Notes under the pieces: generated by a model
The model's input: only the letters and a program-made list of their open reading frames with translations
What the model was told of the DNA's origin: nothing
Database searches by the model: none
Part shown: in pieces, positions 21,026 through 32,683 of the stretch
How positions within the stretch are numbered: the stretch's first letter is position 1
Layout of the letters: every line of letters begins with the position of its first letter
Translations under genes and position numbers: made by a program
Source: Microdochium bolleyi
Lineage: Eukaryota; Ascomycota; Sordariomycetes; Xylariales; Microdochiaceae
Length of the DNA: 64,000 bases
Direction: 5' to 3'
Assembly (NCBI GenBank): GCA_001566295.1
Contig: KQ964255.1
Span: 744,001 to 808,000 of the forward strand

Positions 21026-23045
21026 GTCTGCGCAGTCGAAGAATCGTGGCCGCGGGCTAGCTTGACCGGGCTCGTGGCAAAGACAGCCCGGGGTGACTGG
21101 AATGGGTGACGTGCTGGATGAAGACTGTCCAGCTTTCAGAAGCTGCTGACATGACCGTCGAAAGAAGATCGCGGGTCTGGACACGGCGGAGGGCAGGGAC
21201 TTATGTAAACTTCTCAGAGGTCCCGGTCGACGGATGCCGGCCTGGGGAAGGTTGGAGGTTGACGCGGGGAATCCGGGGTGCAATGGTGCGGAGGAGTGCT
21301 GGTCCTACGCCCATGGGGAACATTGGAGCCTTGCCTGCTGGTTCGAGTAGGCCAGGCTAGCGTAGCCCGTACGGATTGCCGACTCATGGCACGTCGCGTG
21401 TGCATGGTCTGTCGTCTGTAACGACCTGCGTAGGGCAGCGCGTGCTAAGATGACCGGGCATGATGAGCATGATGGTTGCACGCACGGAGGAATTACGATA
21501 ACTCCCACCAGGGGAGCTTGAGTCGTGCAAGCAGGCGGGGTGGACCCGCCGTGGCCAATCAGCAGTGCCTGGACGTCGACACCCAGTCGTGTTGCTGCCC
21601 GCACGGCCCTACCCACGCTTCCTGGTCGTGCCTGCCTCTGCGGCGTCGCGCAGGGGCCGGGGCGTGTCCATTGTCTTGCTGACGAGGAGGAGCCTCGACA
21701 CGCGACCCTCAGTCCTGGCTGCGTTGGCTCAGAGTCTGTTATAGTACAGCCATCATGTGTTTACCGAGTATCTCAGACATCACAACAGCTGGATTCAAGT
21801 CCCGGATACAGGCTTTGACAGCAGTGGCAGGCAGCAGTCCTTTCTCATAAGAAACATTGGCACAGCTGGAGCTCCGCTTCCAGACATGAATCACTTGGCT
21901 GGCACTCTCCAGCTCTTGGAGGTTGTCTTGCCTGCTCCCATATGGGAAAGCATCCCCAGCACAGAAACTACACGACAACTAAACAACACAACTTGACAGT
22001 GCCCGAGTTGGAGTTGCGGCTATTTGTCAACCCTGCCCGGCCGCGTCTCGCGCCCCAGAGCACCTACTGTCTTCTCTCTAGATCGCATGGAAGTTTAGTG
22101 GCGTAACTGCATTGTCCGATGGCGTAGAGAGGATGCGGTCCATTGGAGTCTCCCGCCACAGCTTGTGCAAGCACGTGCGGGAACGAGGACATCCGCCAAG
22201 CACGGCAAGGCTCTGATGCTCTCGACCTTGGTCATTCAATTCCCGCAACCCTTTCGCACGCTGCATCTCCGCAGAGTCTCGGGGGCACACCTACATTGTC
22301 ATGTTGTCAGCTCGCAACCTTTGTGTGAGCCAGGTCTTCCCACACGCCTGGACTGAGCGTGCTGTGCGTGAGCACCCCCGGGGTATTCGTAATGAAGGCC
22401 TGTGCCTTCTGTGCCTCCTGTGCCCGTCAACTGCCGAATTGGAGAGGGACAATGCTGCCAAGGATGGGGATTAGAGTTTGTGCTAGGTCGCAAAGGACCA
22501 TTCCGCACAGCCAGGCCGACGGATCACCCCAAAGGAGAATTCCCTTGACTCCGTGCTACCCCCCGTTGCTCGACACCATGACTCCTGTTCTGCCCTGTCT
22601 GCAGAGGTCCCCAGCCTCTGGGAAGGCAACCGCGGCCGCTGCGACGCTGTGACGAGTTCCTGCCAGCTGAGCCTCGTCAGGCTCGACCGGCGAGAGGAAA
22701 CTCCCCGGGGAGCTGGCCGATGGGGGTTGGTTGACGGAGTGTCCAAGACTTGGTCTTGTCTCTCTGGCTGTCCACAATTCCCCCAGCCCTCTCCCAGGTC
22801 CCCTTTCCCCCGTCAAGTGTTTCTTTTTGCCTCCGACTTCCCCGCCCTCCACCGCGGCTGCTGCACCACCGCCCGACCGCGCCTGTCGCGAGCCGCCTCA
22901 GCCCTCTCCTGACCGACCGGTGACCGGCGACCGGTGACGCACCGCACGCCTCCAGCCCACGGAACTTGCCTTGCGCTGCGTCTCGGCGACCTGTCCCCGG
23001 CGCGTCGCCCTGGCCCGTCGCCCTGGCCCCGCGTCCCCGGCCCGG
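21026..23045. other. Gene-poor divergent upstream region, 2 kb
   Basis: Lies between the divergent starts of the MFS gene and the second Zn2Cys6 gene. No open frame is convincing. The right end (about 22750-23045) is pyrimidine- and GC-rich and should be the leader and promoter of the regulator. Confidence 0.4.
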
Positions 23046-25551
23046 ATGTCATCGCCTAGCTCAGCCTCCGGGGCCGAGCCGCCCAAGAAGAGGATCCGCA
23101 AGTCCCGGAGCCGCGGCCTGCGCACAAAGACTGGCTGGTACGTCCCTCCGATTACTGATGATGCATGCTGCCGTGCCCAAGGGCATGCAGTCTGAGGCTT
23201 TGCTGTGGCTGCCTCTGGACCGAGGAGCTGTCTCCGTCACCATACGACCAGGCACTGTTGCTGACCTCATCACCGTCGCAGCCTGACATGCCGCAAGCGC
23301 CACAAGAAGTGTGATGAGACTGGTGCGTGTCTCCTCTACCCTTGACTGGCTTGGCGTGTCCATCAGACAATTTGCCACCATACGCCTCTCCAAGGTGGAC
23401 ACTGCGTCTAAATGTCTGAACATCCGACAACTGACTTGTCGTCGATCACAGTGCCCGTGTGCGGCCCATGCTCCATCTCAAGCCGTGACTGCGTCTATCC
23501 GGACGGAGGCCCTCCTCCCCGGCCGGGCCCGGCAGCCCCTTCCTCGGCCCCGTCCTCGCAGCCCAGATTTCCGACGAGCGTCCCGATCAGCACGGCTCCT
23601 GCTCCGATAGGACCGGCAGGGAGCACGCCGCCCATAGCCTCCATACTCAACCCATCCCTCTCGCTGCATACAAAGTCCCCCGATGGCTTACTCATCGGCT
23701 CCGGGAGGGGGTCCCCCGCGTTGTCCAACATGCCCAGTCCCCATGGCGGCATGTATGGGTCGCCTGCCGGCTTCCCGACTGGCCAGATATCCGGTGCTGA
23801 CGGCATGGACCCGTACCAGGCCGCTTGGGGTTTCTCGCCAGAGACTGTAACATCAGAGCTGCTCTCGGCAGACCTCGCATCGACGCGCTGGCTCGATCTG
23901 CTGGCCGCCGACGCAGCACAAGCAGACGACGGCTTCTCGCTGCACTCCACCACCTCTGCGCCCGCGCCGTCCCCGGCTCCAGAGGGAGAAGAGGTGGTTT
24001 ACGATGTAGTGTCGAACCCCCAGGCCGCCGTCTCGAAAGCTGCTGCCGAGTCGGAAGCAGTCGCGAAAGAGAAGCATGCCTGGCAGTCCCCCGTCGACAT
24101 TGTGCTGAGCGAGCACGAGATGGTTCTCTTCCGGATGTTTGCGGAGAAGGCAGCGCTGTGGCTTGACCTCTTTGATCCGTTCAAGCACTTTTCGACATAT
24201 ATGCCAAGATTAGCCGTTAGTCTCTACCTCTGCTGCGCGTACCTCTGCTACCTCTGCTGACACAGCTATTCGCCTCTCTGCCAGCTCCGGAATCAAGGCA
24301 TAATGAAGGCCATCTTAGCACTTACATCACGGCATAAGGCACTCCAGGAAGCCCGCGGAATCGCCACGTCGAATCTCTACCAGCTCCCCGGGTTCGCGTC
24401 AATCCAAAGCCACACCACCACCACCACCACTGCCAGCGCCGCCATACCACCCATCATCACGCCAGCAGCAGGAGCCGCCGTCACGGCCTCCAGGGAAGAC
24501 CCCAACGACGCTGTACAATACTACTACGAGGCGCTGCACTACATCCAGACGGCCCTCAAGTACAACAGCTACGCGCACTCGGAGGAGCTTCTAGGCACAG
24601 CGATCGTCATCTCGACGTACGAGATGCTCGACCAGTCCGACAGCAACTGGCAGCGGCACCTCAAGGGTGTCTTCTGGATCCAACGCTCGCAGAACTCCAA
24701 CGGCGGCTGCGGGGGCCTGCGGCAGGCCGTGTGGTGGGCGTGGCTGCGGCAGGACATCTGGGCCGCGTTCCGTGAGCGCCGGCGCTGCCTGAGCTTCTGG
24801 CGTCCCGTGAGGCAGCTGCACGAGCTGAGCCAGCACGACCTCGCGGATCACGTCGTCTTCCTGCTGTCCCAGGTAGTCAACTATTGCGCCAAGCCCGACG
24901 TCGACTCGGTCGACCCAGTCGTCATCCGGCGCAGGGCGCAGGCAGGGGAGGCACTGCTCGGGATGCTGGAGCGCTGGATGGCCTTCACGGGCTCCAAGTT
25001 CCGGCCGCTGCCGTCGCCAGTGTCCCCCGGGCACCAGAGCATGGCGGCCGTGTTCCAGCCCCTGTGGATGCACCCGCCCGAGTTCGGCGTGGCCATGCAG
25101 GTGTACCACTTTGCGCGAATCCTCATCACCCTGCACAGCCCGGCAACTGGGTTCGACGGGTATTTGAGGACCCAGGTGAGGCGACCCCCCCCCCCCCCCC
25201 CCCCCCCCCTTTTTTTGCTCGAAGATGGCGCTTTGCTGATTATATCGTCAATGACCTTGCAGAAAACATTGGCCGAGGCAGTGGCGACCATCTGCGGCAT
25301 CGCGATGGAGCTCAAGGACGAGGGCTGCCAGATCATGTCCGCGCAGTGTCTTTTCGGTGGTAAGTCATACAACCCCTGAGCCCTCTGGACCATCTGCTGA
25401 TTACCTCTCCATTGTAGCTGGGCTGTGCGTGCAGGACGACGTCAAGCGGAACATTGTACTGTCACTGATCGACGCGTGCGAGGCGAGGACGGGCTGGTCC
25501 ATGAACGAGATGAAGAACGACCTGCGGACGGAATGGGCAAAAGCTGGATAA
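23046..25551 (+). CDS. Zn2Cys6 fungal transcription factor with split zinc cluster
   Basis: Exons 23046..23137, 23282..23322, 23452..24215, 24285..25175, 25263..25359, 25418..25551 give 672 aa, all in frame. The zinc cluster begins near residue 31 (CLTCRKRHKKCDE, then CGPC and a final C before VYPD) and is spread over exons 1-3, with exon 2 only 41 nt. A basic stretch (KKRIRKSRSRGLRTK) precedes it. Residues about 60-220 are Pro/Ser-rich and disordered. From about 250 on comes the helical fungal transcription factor domain (SPVDIVLSEHEMVLFRMF; PF11951-like), running to the C-terminus. Intron 4 carries a C25-T7 homopolymer. The gene converges on the aldolase gene 260 bp away. Targets unknown. 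Confidence 0.88.
25185..25216. repeat. C25-T7 homopolymer pair inside an intron
   Basis: Twenty-five C residues followed directly by seven T residues, within intron 4 (25176..25262) of the Zn2Cys6 gene. Such a tract is prone to slippage in vivo and to length error in sequencing. Confidence 0.85.
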
Positions 25552-25810
25552 TACTTCTTTCTCTCTTTCTGAAAAAGCGAGCGTGTATCGGGACTTTTCA
25601 TGACCGGATTTGTTGTTCTGCATATATGTATAACCAAATATATACAACGGCAGAGGGAGACGCTCTGAGCCCGGCTGCAGACACGACAAGACGAACCCTG
25701 CTTCGCTATCCGCGTGCTTTGTCGCTGGAATGGCCGGGTGTAAGATTTGTACTTGGATCCTGTACACTAGAGGATACCTCCTGCGCACCACCAGACTGCA
25801 CCCTCCCGGC

Positions 25811-26677
25811 TCAAGCCTTCCCCGTCGACCCGCACACGTCCATCTGCCACTCGGTCAGCCTCTGGATCTCCTCGACCCCCTGCTCCATGAACGTGGTCAG
25901 CGAGCTGGTGGCGGCTTTCGTCTTGACATGCACCAGGTAGTCGTCCAGCACGAGCTTGTTGACGTTGATCTTGGTGCAGCCGCCAGCGATGCACTTCCTC
26001 ATCACGTCCTCGGGGAAGCCATTTGTCCCGTGGAGCACGATGCGCACCCCGGCGGCGGCCGCCGCGCGACTCCGGATCGCCTCGAGCCGGTCGTACTCCA
26101 GCACGGGCCCGCGGGCGCCGTACTCGCCGTGGACGTTGCCGAACGCGGGCGCCAGGAAGTCGATCCCCGTCGCGACAAAGTCGTCGACCTGCTCCGCGGT
26201 GGTGAGCTTGCCCTCGAGGTCCGCCGTGTCCGCGATGCCGTCCTCGCCGCCCTCGATCCTGCCGGGCTCCGCCTCGGTCGTGATCTCGTGCGCGTTGCAG
26301 AACGCCACGAGCTCCTTCGTCCTGGCCAGGTTCTCCTCCATCTCGTGGTGCGACATGTCCACCATGATGCTGTCGAACGGCAGGTTCTCCGCGGCGTGGC
26401 GGATCAGCTGCTCGTCCTGCGCGTGGTCGAGGTGGATCGCGACGGGCACGCTGGCGTGCCGCGCGGCGTGCGCGGCCGCGTGTACGAGCAGGCCGTCGCT
26501 GAAGGTGATGGCCCAGGGGAAGACCTGCAGGATCAAAGGGGAGCGCTTGGCCTCGGCGGCCCGGATGAAGGCGAGGATGCACTCGATGTTGTAGGCTATG
26601 GGCGCGACGACGCCGTAGCGGCCCTCCTCGGCGGCCTTGAGGATCTGGTAGGTCTTGTTGGAGGTCTTCCACTCCAT
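25811..26677 (-). CDS. Class II ketose-bisphosphate aldolase (tagatose/fructose type)
   Basis: Single exon, 288 aa, ATG at 26677. Class II aldolase landmarks appear in order: IHLDHAQD with catalytic-type Asp84 and metal ligand His85, TEAEPGRIEGGEDG around residues 134-147, FGNVHGEYG with metal ligand His183, and VLHGTNGFPED with His216, followed by the phosphate-binding KINVN. The length (about 290) and motifs fit the short KbaY/GatY-like group that cleaves tagatose- or related ketose-bisphosphates into glyceraldehyde-3-phosphate and dihydroxyacetone phosphate. The glycolytic fungal FBA1 is longer, about 360 aa. This is therefore probably a second, specialised aldolase with a divergent sugar substrate. 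It uses divalent metal, probably Zn, and looks cytosolic. It is convergent with the Zn2Cys6 gene, with 260 bp between stops. Confidence 0.9.
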   Translation of the reverse strand: MEWKTSNKTYQILKAAEEGRYGVVAPIAYNIECILAFIRAAEAKRSPLILQVFPWAITFSDGLLVHAAAHAARHASVPVAIHLDHAQDEQLIRHAAENLPFDSIMVDMSHHEMEENLARTKELVAFCNAHEITTEAEPGRIEGGEDGIADTADLEGKLTTAEQVDDFVATGIDFLAPAFGNVHGEYGARGPVLEYDRLEAIRSRAAAAAGVRIVLHGTNGFPEDVMRKCIAGGCTKINVNKLVLDDYLVHVKTKAATSSLTTFMEQGVEEIQRLTEWQMDVCGSTGKA

Positions 26678-27653
26678 TTTTGCTATTTTGGGTTTCTTTC
26701 TTGTTCTCTTTTGGGTTGTGTGATTTTACTTCTGGGAAAAGCCTCAATATGGGAGGTTTTTGCTGGACGGGTCAATATTTTTGGTTTCGAGAAGGACAAA
26801 GCTAACAACCAAGGTCGAGGATGTCGCAGATTCAGTCGTGAATGATACTCAAAAAGAACTAAAAAATTGTCCGAAAAACATTGGAACAACATTTTGACTC
26901 GTGGTCCGCCTGCCCCCCAAACAGGCAATACGAAGCGCCCTTCAACACGACGCAGCTCCCGGCGCGGGGCTACTGCATCCATCTCTCTCGCGGGTGGCTA
27001 TTTGACACGGCAATCCACGAGAACGGGCTTCTATCCGAGTCGTCATCCTCTTCCACCCCCCGGTCGCCGTCCGGTCCGTCCCCCACGCCGGGACCCAGTT
27101 TACAAAACATCCCCCGCCCGCCCTCCCGCGGGGAACTAAATGTTGGAGAAAATAAAAAGCGCCAACCGGTGCGGAGAAAACAAAGATGGCCGCGTCTCGC
27201 GCCACATGTTTCTCTGTGACCTCGTGTCGCGGTACATTGTCGATCCGGTGACCACCGCATTCGTTTCCTGAGAGGACAGCATCATGCAAGCCGCGGGTAG
27301 TCGCGCGCAGGCCACTGCTTCGCTCAAAACGTAAACGATATCGCACTTCTTGTGTTCTGTCTAGACTCATCTATGTCTCTCTAGATGCACGCCCTCGTCT
27401 TCGTTCCCTCAATTCTCTCTCCCTCTCTGTCCTCTTTTCCGCTTATCGTGACAGTATGGTTCATCTCGACTTCTACACATCCCCTATCATTCTGTACAAA
27501 ATCATGAAAATTATATACAAGCGGCCGTCAGGCTTCTATAGAGGATGGACCGAGGAGTCGAGATGATGTTGATACATTTTTCGTAATGGTGTTGGTGTGT
27601 GTTGTACAAAATCAAGGCTGGTTTTCGTGACGCGTCTAATCTCATCTAACCGT
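26678..27653. other. Intergenic region: aldolase promoter and MEF1 3' flank
   Basis: About 980 bp. The left part is the aldolase upstream region, with T-rich leader sequence close to its ATG. The right part is the 3' flank of MEF1. Short open frames in the middle have no protein character. Confidence 0.4.
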
Positions 27654-30277
27654 CTATTTCGTCCGCTTGGCTTCGAGCTCCTTCTCGTACTCGGCGACCA
27701 GCTCCTTCCTGTGATGGGCATTAGCAATGAAACATCCACTGGCAGCAAGAGCCAAAGGAAAGAAAATCACTTACTGAAGATGAGGTGGCGCAGCAGCATA
27801 GTGGCTGAACTCCATTGAGAACTCGCCCTTGCCCTGCGTGGCGGCTCGCAGGTTGGACGAGAAGCCGAACATGGCATTCAGACTGCAGTCGGCGATGAGC
27901 GTGAACTCCTCCGGGCCGATCTCGGTGTCGATAATGGTGGCGTTGCGCTTGCTCATGAGCATGAGCACCTGGCCCTGGTACTCGTTGGGCGCCATGATGG
28001 TCGTCTTCATGAGCGGCTCGAGGACCTGGCCGCCGGCATCGGGGAACGTCTTGCGGAACGCCATCTGCGCGGCGAGCGAGAAGGCGTGATCCGAGGAATC
28101 GGTCACATGGGTGGCACCGTCCGTGAGCGCCATCTTGACACCAATGACCTTGTGCCCAAGCAGGGGACCCTTCTCGCAGATGAGGTCGAAACCCTTGCTG
28201 ACGGCCGAGATGAACTTGTCGGGAATGACTCCACCCACCACCTGGTTGGAGAAGACGTTCTGCTCGCGGTGCTCGGGGTTGGGCTCGATCCAGCCAACGA
28301 CCTTGGCGAAGTCACCAGGGCCACCGGACTGCCTCTTGAAGAGGTAGTCGAAGTCGGCACGCTGACTGATGGTCTCGCGGTAGGCGACACGAGGCTTGCC
28401 AGTGGTGCACTCGACCCTGTACTCGCGGCGCAGGCGCTCTACGTAGATCTCCAGGTGCAACTCACCCATGCCCGAGATGATGGTCTCCTCACTCTCTTCG
28501 TCGATGGACAGCCGGAAGGTGGGGTCCTCACGCTGGAAGCGGTTCATGGCCTTGCTGAAGTTGTCGGCATCGGTCGACTTCTTGGGCTTGATGGACAGAG
28601 ACATGACGGCGTCGGGCACGAACATGGACGACATTGTGTAGGGCAGGTTGCCGTCGGTGAAGGTGTCTCCGGAGGCACAGTCCACACCGAACACGGCACA
28701 GATCTCTCCAGCACCGACCTCGTCGACATCCTCCATCTCGTTGGAGTGCATGCGCACGATACGCGGGATGCGGACCTTCTTGTCGGTGCGCGAGTTGAAG
28801 AGGTATGTGCCACGACGAAGCGTGCCTTGGTAGACACGGATGTAGGTAAGCTGTCCGTAGTTGTTCTCCTCGAGCTTGAAAGCCAGGCCGACGAAAGGCA
28901 GCGAGTTGTACGGCACGAGCTGCGTCTCCTCCTCGGCCTTGGCCTTGTTCAGCGCCAGGTTCGTGACATCACCAGGGTTGGGCAGGTAGTCACAGACGGC
29001 GTCGAGCATCGGCTGGATCGCCTTGTCGGCCAGAGCGGAGCCCATCATGACCGGAGAGAACTTGAGGGCGATGGTGGCACGGCGAATGGCACCCTTGATC
29101 TGCTCGGGCGTCGGGATCTGTTCGTCCAGGAAGATCTCGGCCATCTCGTCATCGACGTCGGCCAGCTTCTCAATCAGGATCTGTCGCTTCTCCTCGGCCA
29201 GCTCCTTGAGCTCGGCCGGGATCTCGTTCTCGACACGCATGTTGATGCCTCTGGGACCCTCGTTGTAGTGCGCCTTCATCTCGACGAGGTCGACAACACC
29301 CTTGAACTGGTCCTCGACGCCAATGGGGATCTGGATGGCGGCAGCGGGGATCTTGAGCTTGGTGTTGATCTGCTCCACGGCCTTCCACGGGTTGGCACCC
29401 ATGCGGTCCATCTTGTTGACGAAGCTAATGCGGGGCACGTTGTAGCGCTTCATCTGCCTGTCGACTGTGATGGTCTGGGACTGGACACCGCTCACGGCAC
29501 AGAGAATCATAACGGCACCGTCAAGGACCCGGAGGGCGCGCTCGACCTCGATCGTAAAGTCGATATGGCCGGGGGTGTCGATCAGGTTGACGTGGTATGT
29601 CTGCTCCTGGCCGTCCTCGGTCTTCTTCCAGTCGGCAAAGGTGGCGGCAGACTGAATGGTGATACCCTTCTCTCTCTCGAGGTCCATGGAGTCCATCTTG
29701 GAGCCGACACCGTCCTTTCCTCGCACCTCGTGGATGGCGTTGATTCTGCCGGTGTAGAAGAGCACACGCTCGGTCACGGTCGTCTTGCCGCTGTCGATGT
29801 GGGCCTATCGGAGGAGGGTTGTCAGTTGTGGTTCGTGGGCGTGGGCGTGGTTGAGGCGGTCAGGTAGCTGAAAGACATACGGCGATACCGATGTTGCGGA
29901 CTCTTGACAGTCTCTTCCTCTCCTCGGGGCTCATCTTGGCGGCGACGTCCTCTGGGGACAGTGTGGCAGCCGTCTCGGCCGCCTTGAAGCTGTAGGACGA
30001 GGCAATATCAGCATTTCGTCTCGTGGCAGGAAGCAGATCGTGGGCGGAGGAGGGGGCCGTACGCGGCGGCAGCGGCGGCGCCAGCAGCGGCATGCCTGGG
30101 CTTTGTGAGACTGAAGTATCGGCGGCCGTTGATCTGGATGGGCGCAGCGATCAGAGGTGCCGGGCGCAGGGAGCCGGAGGGTGCCCTGGCGGCGAGGGAA
30201 AGGTAGCGAGCGCTGTGGTGCTGGCTCAGGAGCCGGCTGTCGCGCAGGACATTGACGGCCCGGTGCCCGCGCATCAT
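27654..30277 (-). CDS. MEF1: Mitochondrial translation elongation factor G1
   Basis: Exons 30063..30277, 29881..29989, 27775..29804, 27654..27708 give 802 aa, all joins in frame. Residues 1-70 are rich in Arg, Ser and Ala with almost no acids, a mitochondrial presequence. RNIGIAAHIDSGKTT (P-loop), MDLEREKGITIQSAATF (switch I), DTPGHIDF (G3) and NKMDRMGA (G4) follow. Domains II-V then run to YQGQVLMLMSKRNATIIDTE and the C-terminal helix KELVAEYEKELEAKRTK. MEF1 is the mitochondrial translocase, moving tRNA and mRNA on the mitoribosome. The intron at 29805-29880 falls exactly before AHIDSGKTT. The ATG at 30277 is the first of two adjacent ATGs. Confidence 0.96.
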
Positions 30278-31382
30278 GGTGGGCGGTCGAGACGAGAGAA
30301 GAAGCAAGTGCAGGTCAAAGAACGCACGTGGCAGCACAGCTGGAAGGACGGGGACGAAGCAAGCAGCGGGTGTCGCTGTCGTGGATGCAGCAAATCGGTT
30401 ACCCGTGGCCGCCGCCCACCCAGATTTTTCTTCGAGATCTGGCGGGACAATGCGGCGCTACGCTACGGGGACAGACGCGCTGGCCCGGCTAAGTGGCTCT
30501 AGCCGTGAGAGGTTTAGCTTGGTTGTGCCTGGAGACTGGTACGTACTGTAATGCGAAAGGTACGTACCTGAAGGGGACTTTCCCCAGGGCCTAGCCTGCC
30601 CTACCAAACCTCCTTCCAGCATCACGCTGTTGCCCAATGTCTGTCCCTATCATCAGCTCTCAATGCCGTGTCTCCAGTGAACCTCTTCTTCTCGGTGCAG
30701 CTGGCGAATAAGGCCCGCCGTCGCGCCTGGCGCCCGCCAGCACGACAAAGATAGAAACGGCCGAGTGGACTCGCCCGGGGCCAGCGCGGCCAGGGCCCCG
30801 GCATGGACGGGCGACAGCAACGACGGGCTCCGCCCTCCAAGGCTAGGCGCCGGCATCCGACAGCCAATCGACAGGGCGTCGGCCGACACGGCCGCGACAA
30901 CGTCGAGCCCCCTTTGCCTATCCTCTGCCCGTCTTCTGGCGCCCCGAGGTGCTGCAGTACACGCCGTCTTTGTTCCAGCGCTGCATCCCAAGTCTTGTTG
31001 GCGCCTAGCTAGCCGCTTCTTTGTTTCGGTCTGCCACACGCTCGTTCAGCACCAGACTACAAAGTACACACCAGCCCGGCTCGCTCTTGGTGCTCCTATT
31101 GTTGTGCCAGCTCTCATCATCGCTCTGGTGTCGCTGGCTTGCTGTCTCTGTGCATCATTTCCTATCTTCCTCTCTCTTTGACTCTTTCCTCTCTGTTTGC
31201 TCACTTGCAACACATAATACACATTCATCATTGTCAGTCTGCGTTGATCGCCTGGCAATCACAAAAGAACCACTCTCTTCTCGTCTACATAAATATACCC
31301 CGACATAACTGTCACTCCTCCGGTCTCAGATCGTCACCACATCACTTTACAACTCAGTACCTTACACAAAACAACCGCCAAC
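30278..31382. promoter_or_regulatory. Divergent promoter region MEF1 / MARVEL-like gene
   Basis: 1.1 kb between the two starts. The side next to the plus-strand gene has a strong pyrimidine tract (31160-31205, CTCTCTTTGACTCTTTCC type) and an A/C-rich leader ending in ACAACCGCCAACATG, typical of highly expressed fungal genes. No protein gene is supported inside. Confidence 0.45.
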
Positions 31383-32054
31383 ATGATGCTCAAGTCAGCC
31401 GTCAAGTCGTCCATCACGACGTTTGGCAAGGGCGCCGCCACGAAGCCGTTCTTCGTCTACGAGACGATGGCCCGCTGGGTCGCCCGCGGCCTGCAGTTCG
31501 TCTTCGCCCTCATCGTCTGCGGCCTGTACGGCTCCAAGGTCGCCTCGGACAGCCGCAACGACCGCGGCCAGGACCCGGCCTGGGCCTTCGCCCTCGTCGT
31601 CGCCGGCATGTCGTGCATCACCTGCGTCGTCTTCGCCATCCCCAACCCGTTCCTCAAGATCCACCGCCTCTTCCCCTGGGACCTGCTGCTCCTGCTGCTC
31701 TGGATCATCGTCTTCGGCATCTTCGCCAGCACCTTCCTCACCCAGCCCGAGGACGTCAAGGAGTACAAGGGCGCCAGCGTGACCGTCATGCGCGGCGCGG
31801 TCTGGGTCGACCTCGTCAACTGCATCTTCTGGATGATCACGGGCAGCTACGGCTGCTTCCGCTCCTTCGTGGGCGACAAGATCAACAGCAAGATCGACAC
31901 CAAGCTCGACGACCTCGAGGCCGGCATCAGCTCCAAGGTCGACGGCTACGTCCCTGGGGGCCTGGCCAAAGCCGAGCAGGCCCACGACAAGTACGGCCAC
32001 CTCGTGCCCAAGGTCCTCCCCAAGATCCTCGACAAGGTTCACCTCAAGAAGTGA
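31383..32054 (+). CDS. MARVEL-like four-helix membrane protein
   Basis: Intronless, 223 aa, first of two adjacent ATGs. Four hydrophobic segments are near residues 34-52, 63-86, 98-118 and 136-156, the usual MARVEL layout, with ARWVARGLQFVFALIVCGLYG as helix 1. A conserved acidic YKGA-like loop lies before helix 4. The last 65 residues are hydrophilic and helical with repeated KIDTKLDDLEAGISSKVDGYV-like spacing. MARVEL proteins of this class sit in plasma membrane or secretory membranes and may organise lipid domains; no specific role is known. The codons are almost all C- or G-ending, consistent with high expression. Confidence 0.85.
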   Translation: MMLKSAVKSSITTFGKGAATKPFFVYETMARWVARGLQFVFALIVCGLYGSKVASDSRNDRGQDPAWAFALVVAGMSCITCVVFAIPNPFLKIHRLFPWDLLLLLLWIIVFGIFASTFLTQPEDVKEYKGASVTVMRGAVWVDLVNCIFWMITGSYGCFRSFVGDKINSKIDTKLDDLEAGISSKVDGYVPGGLAKAEQAHDKYGHLVPKVLPKILDKVHLKK

Positions 32055-32683
32055 GGAAAAAGTCCTCGCTGGTTGGGAGCCAAGGCGTCCCCATCACACG
32101 GGCAAGGAAATCTTCTGTTGTTCTGATTTTCATCTATTATTACTCATTGCATATTCCCCTATGGCGTTTATTGCAAGTTTCTCGCATTTAAAGCATGGCC
32201 GCTCCTGTTTCTTTTCCTCTTGCCCAATTTCCAGTGTGACCCCGAGGGTCTTTGGATATATATCTAGAAAACATAAACCATGCCGTGCTGCACATTCCGA
32301 GCACTTCAAGAAATACTGGCACTCGGGATTCGCAAGGTCCCACAGATCATCTCTCCGTCTGAACTGCTGGCTCCAGGTCTGTGACTGGTGCTAAGTGCGT
32401 TTATTCCCCGATTGGGGTCCGACTGTTGTGGGCTTTAGCCCTGATTAGGACATCCCGCCTGGTACAATCCAGGCTCGCTCACTCCTCTGCTTCACAAAGA
32501 TACCATACGCCTATGACGTTTACCTTCCTCCACACACGACTTTGGGACATGACCCGACAGAACAGCAACACAGGTTTCTTTAAGACAGCAAGGTTTTACT
32601 TTGTTTCAATTCTGCATAGTTTTCATATCTCGAAGAAGGATTTCCCGACTACACAGCTCACTTCGCTGGACTACAGTCGTGTC
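32055..32683. other. Convergent 3' spacer
   Basis: About 630 bp between convergent 3' ends of the MARVEL-like gene and the quinone reductase gene. It is more AT-rich than its neighbours and should hold 3' UTRs. No gene is seen. Confidence 0.45.

Noticed and set aside
21335..21365. GGTTCGAGTAGGCC resembling a tRNA T-loop
   Set aside because: The flanking five bases do not pair as a T-stem and no D- or anticodon arm is present upstream.
28086..29867. 593-codon open frame on the plus strand opposite MEF1
   Set aside because: It is exactly antisense to a strongly conserved mitochondrial EF-G exon. Long antisense frames of this kind follow from the G/C-ending codon bias.
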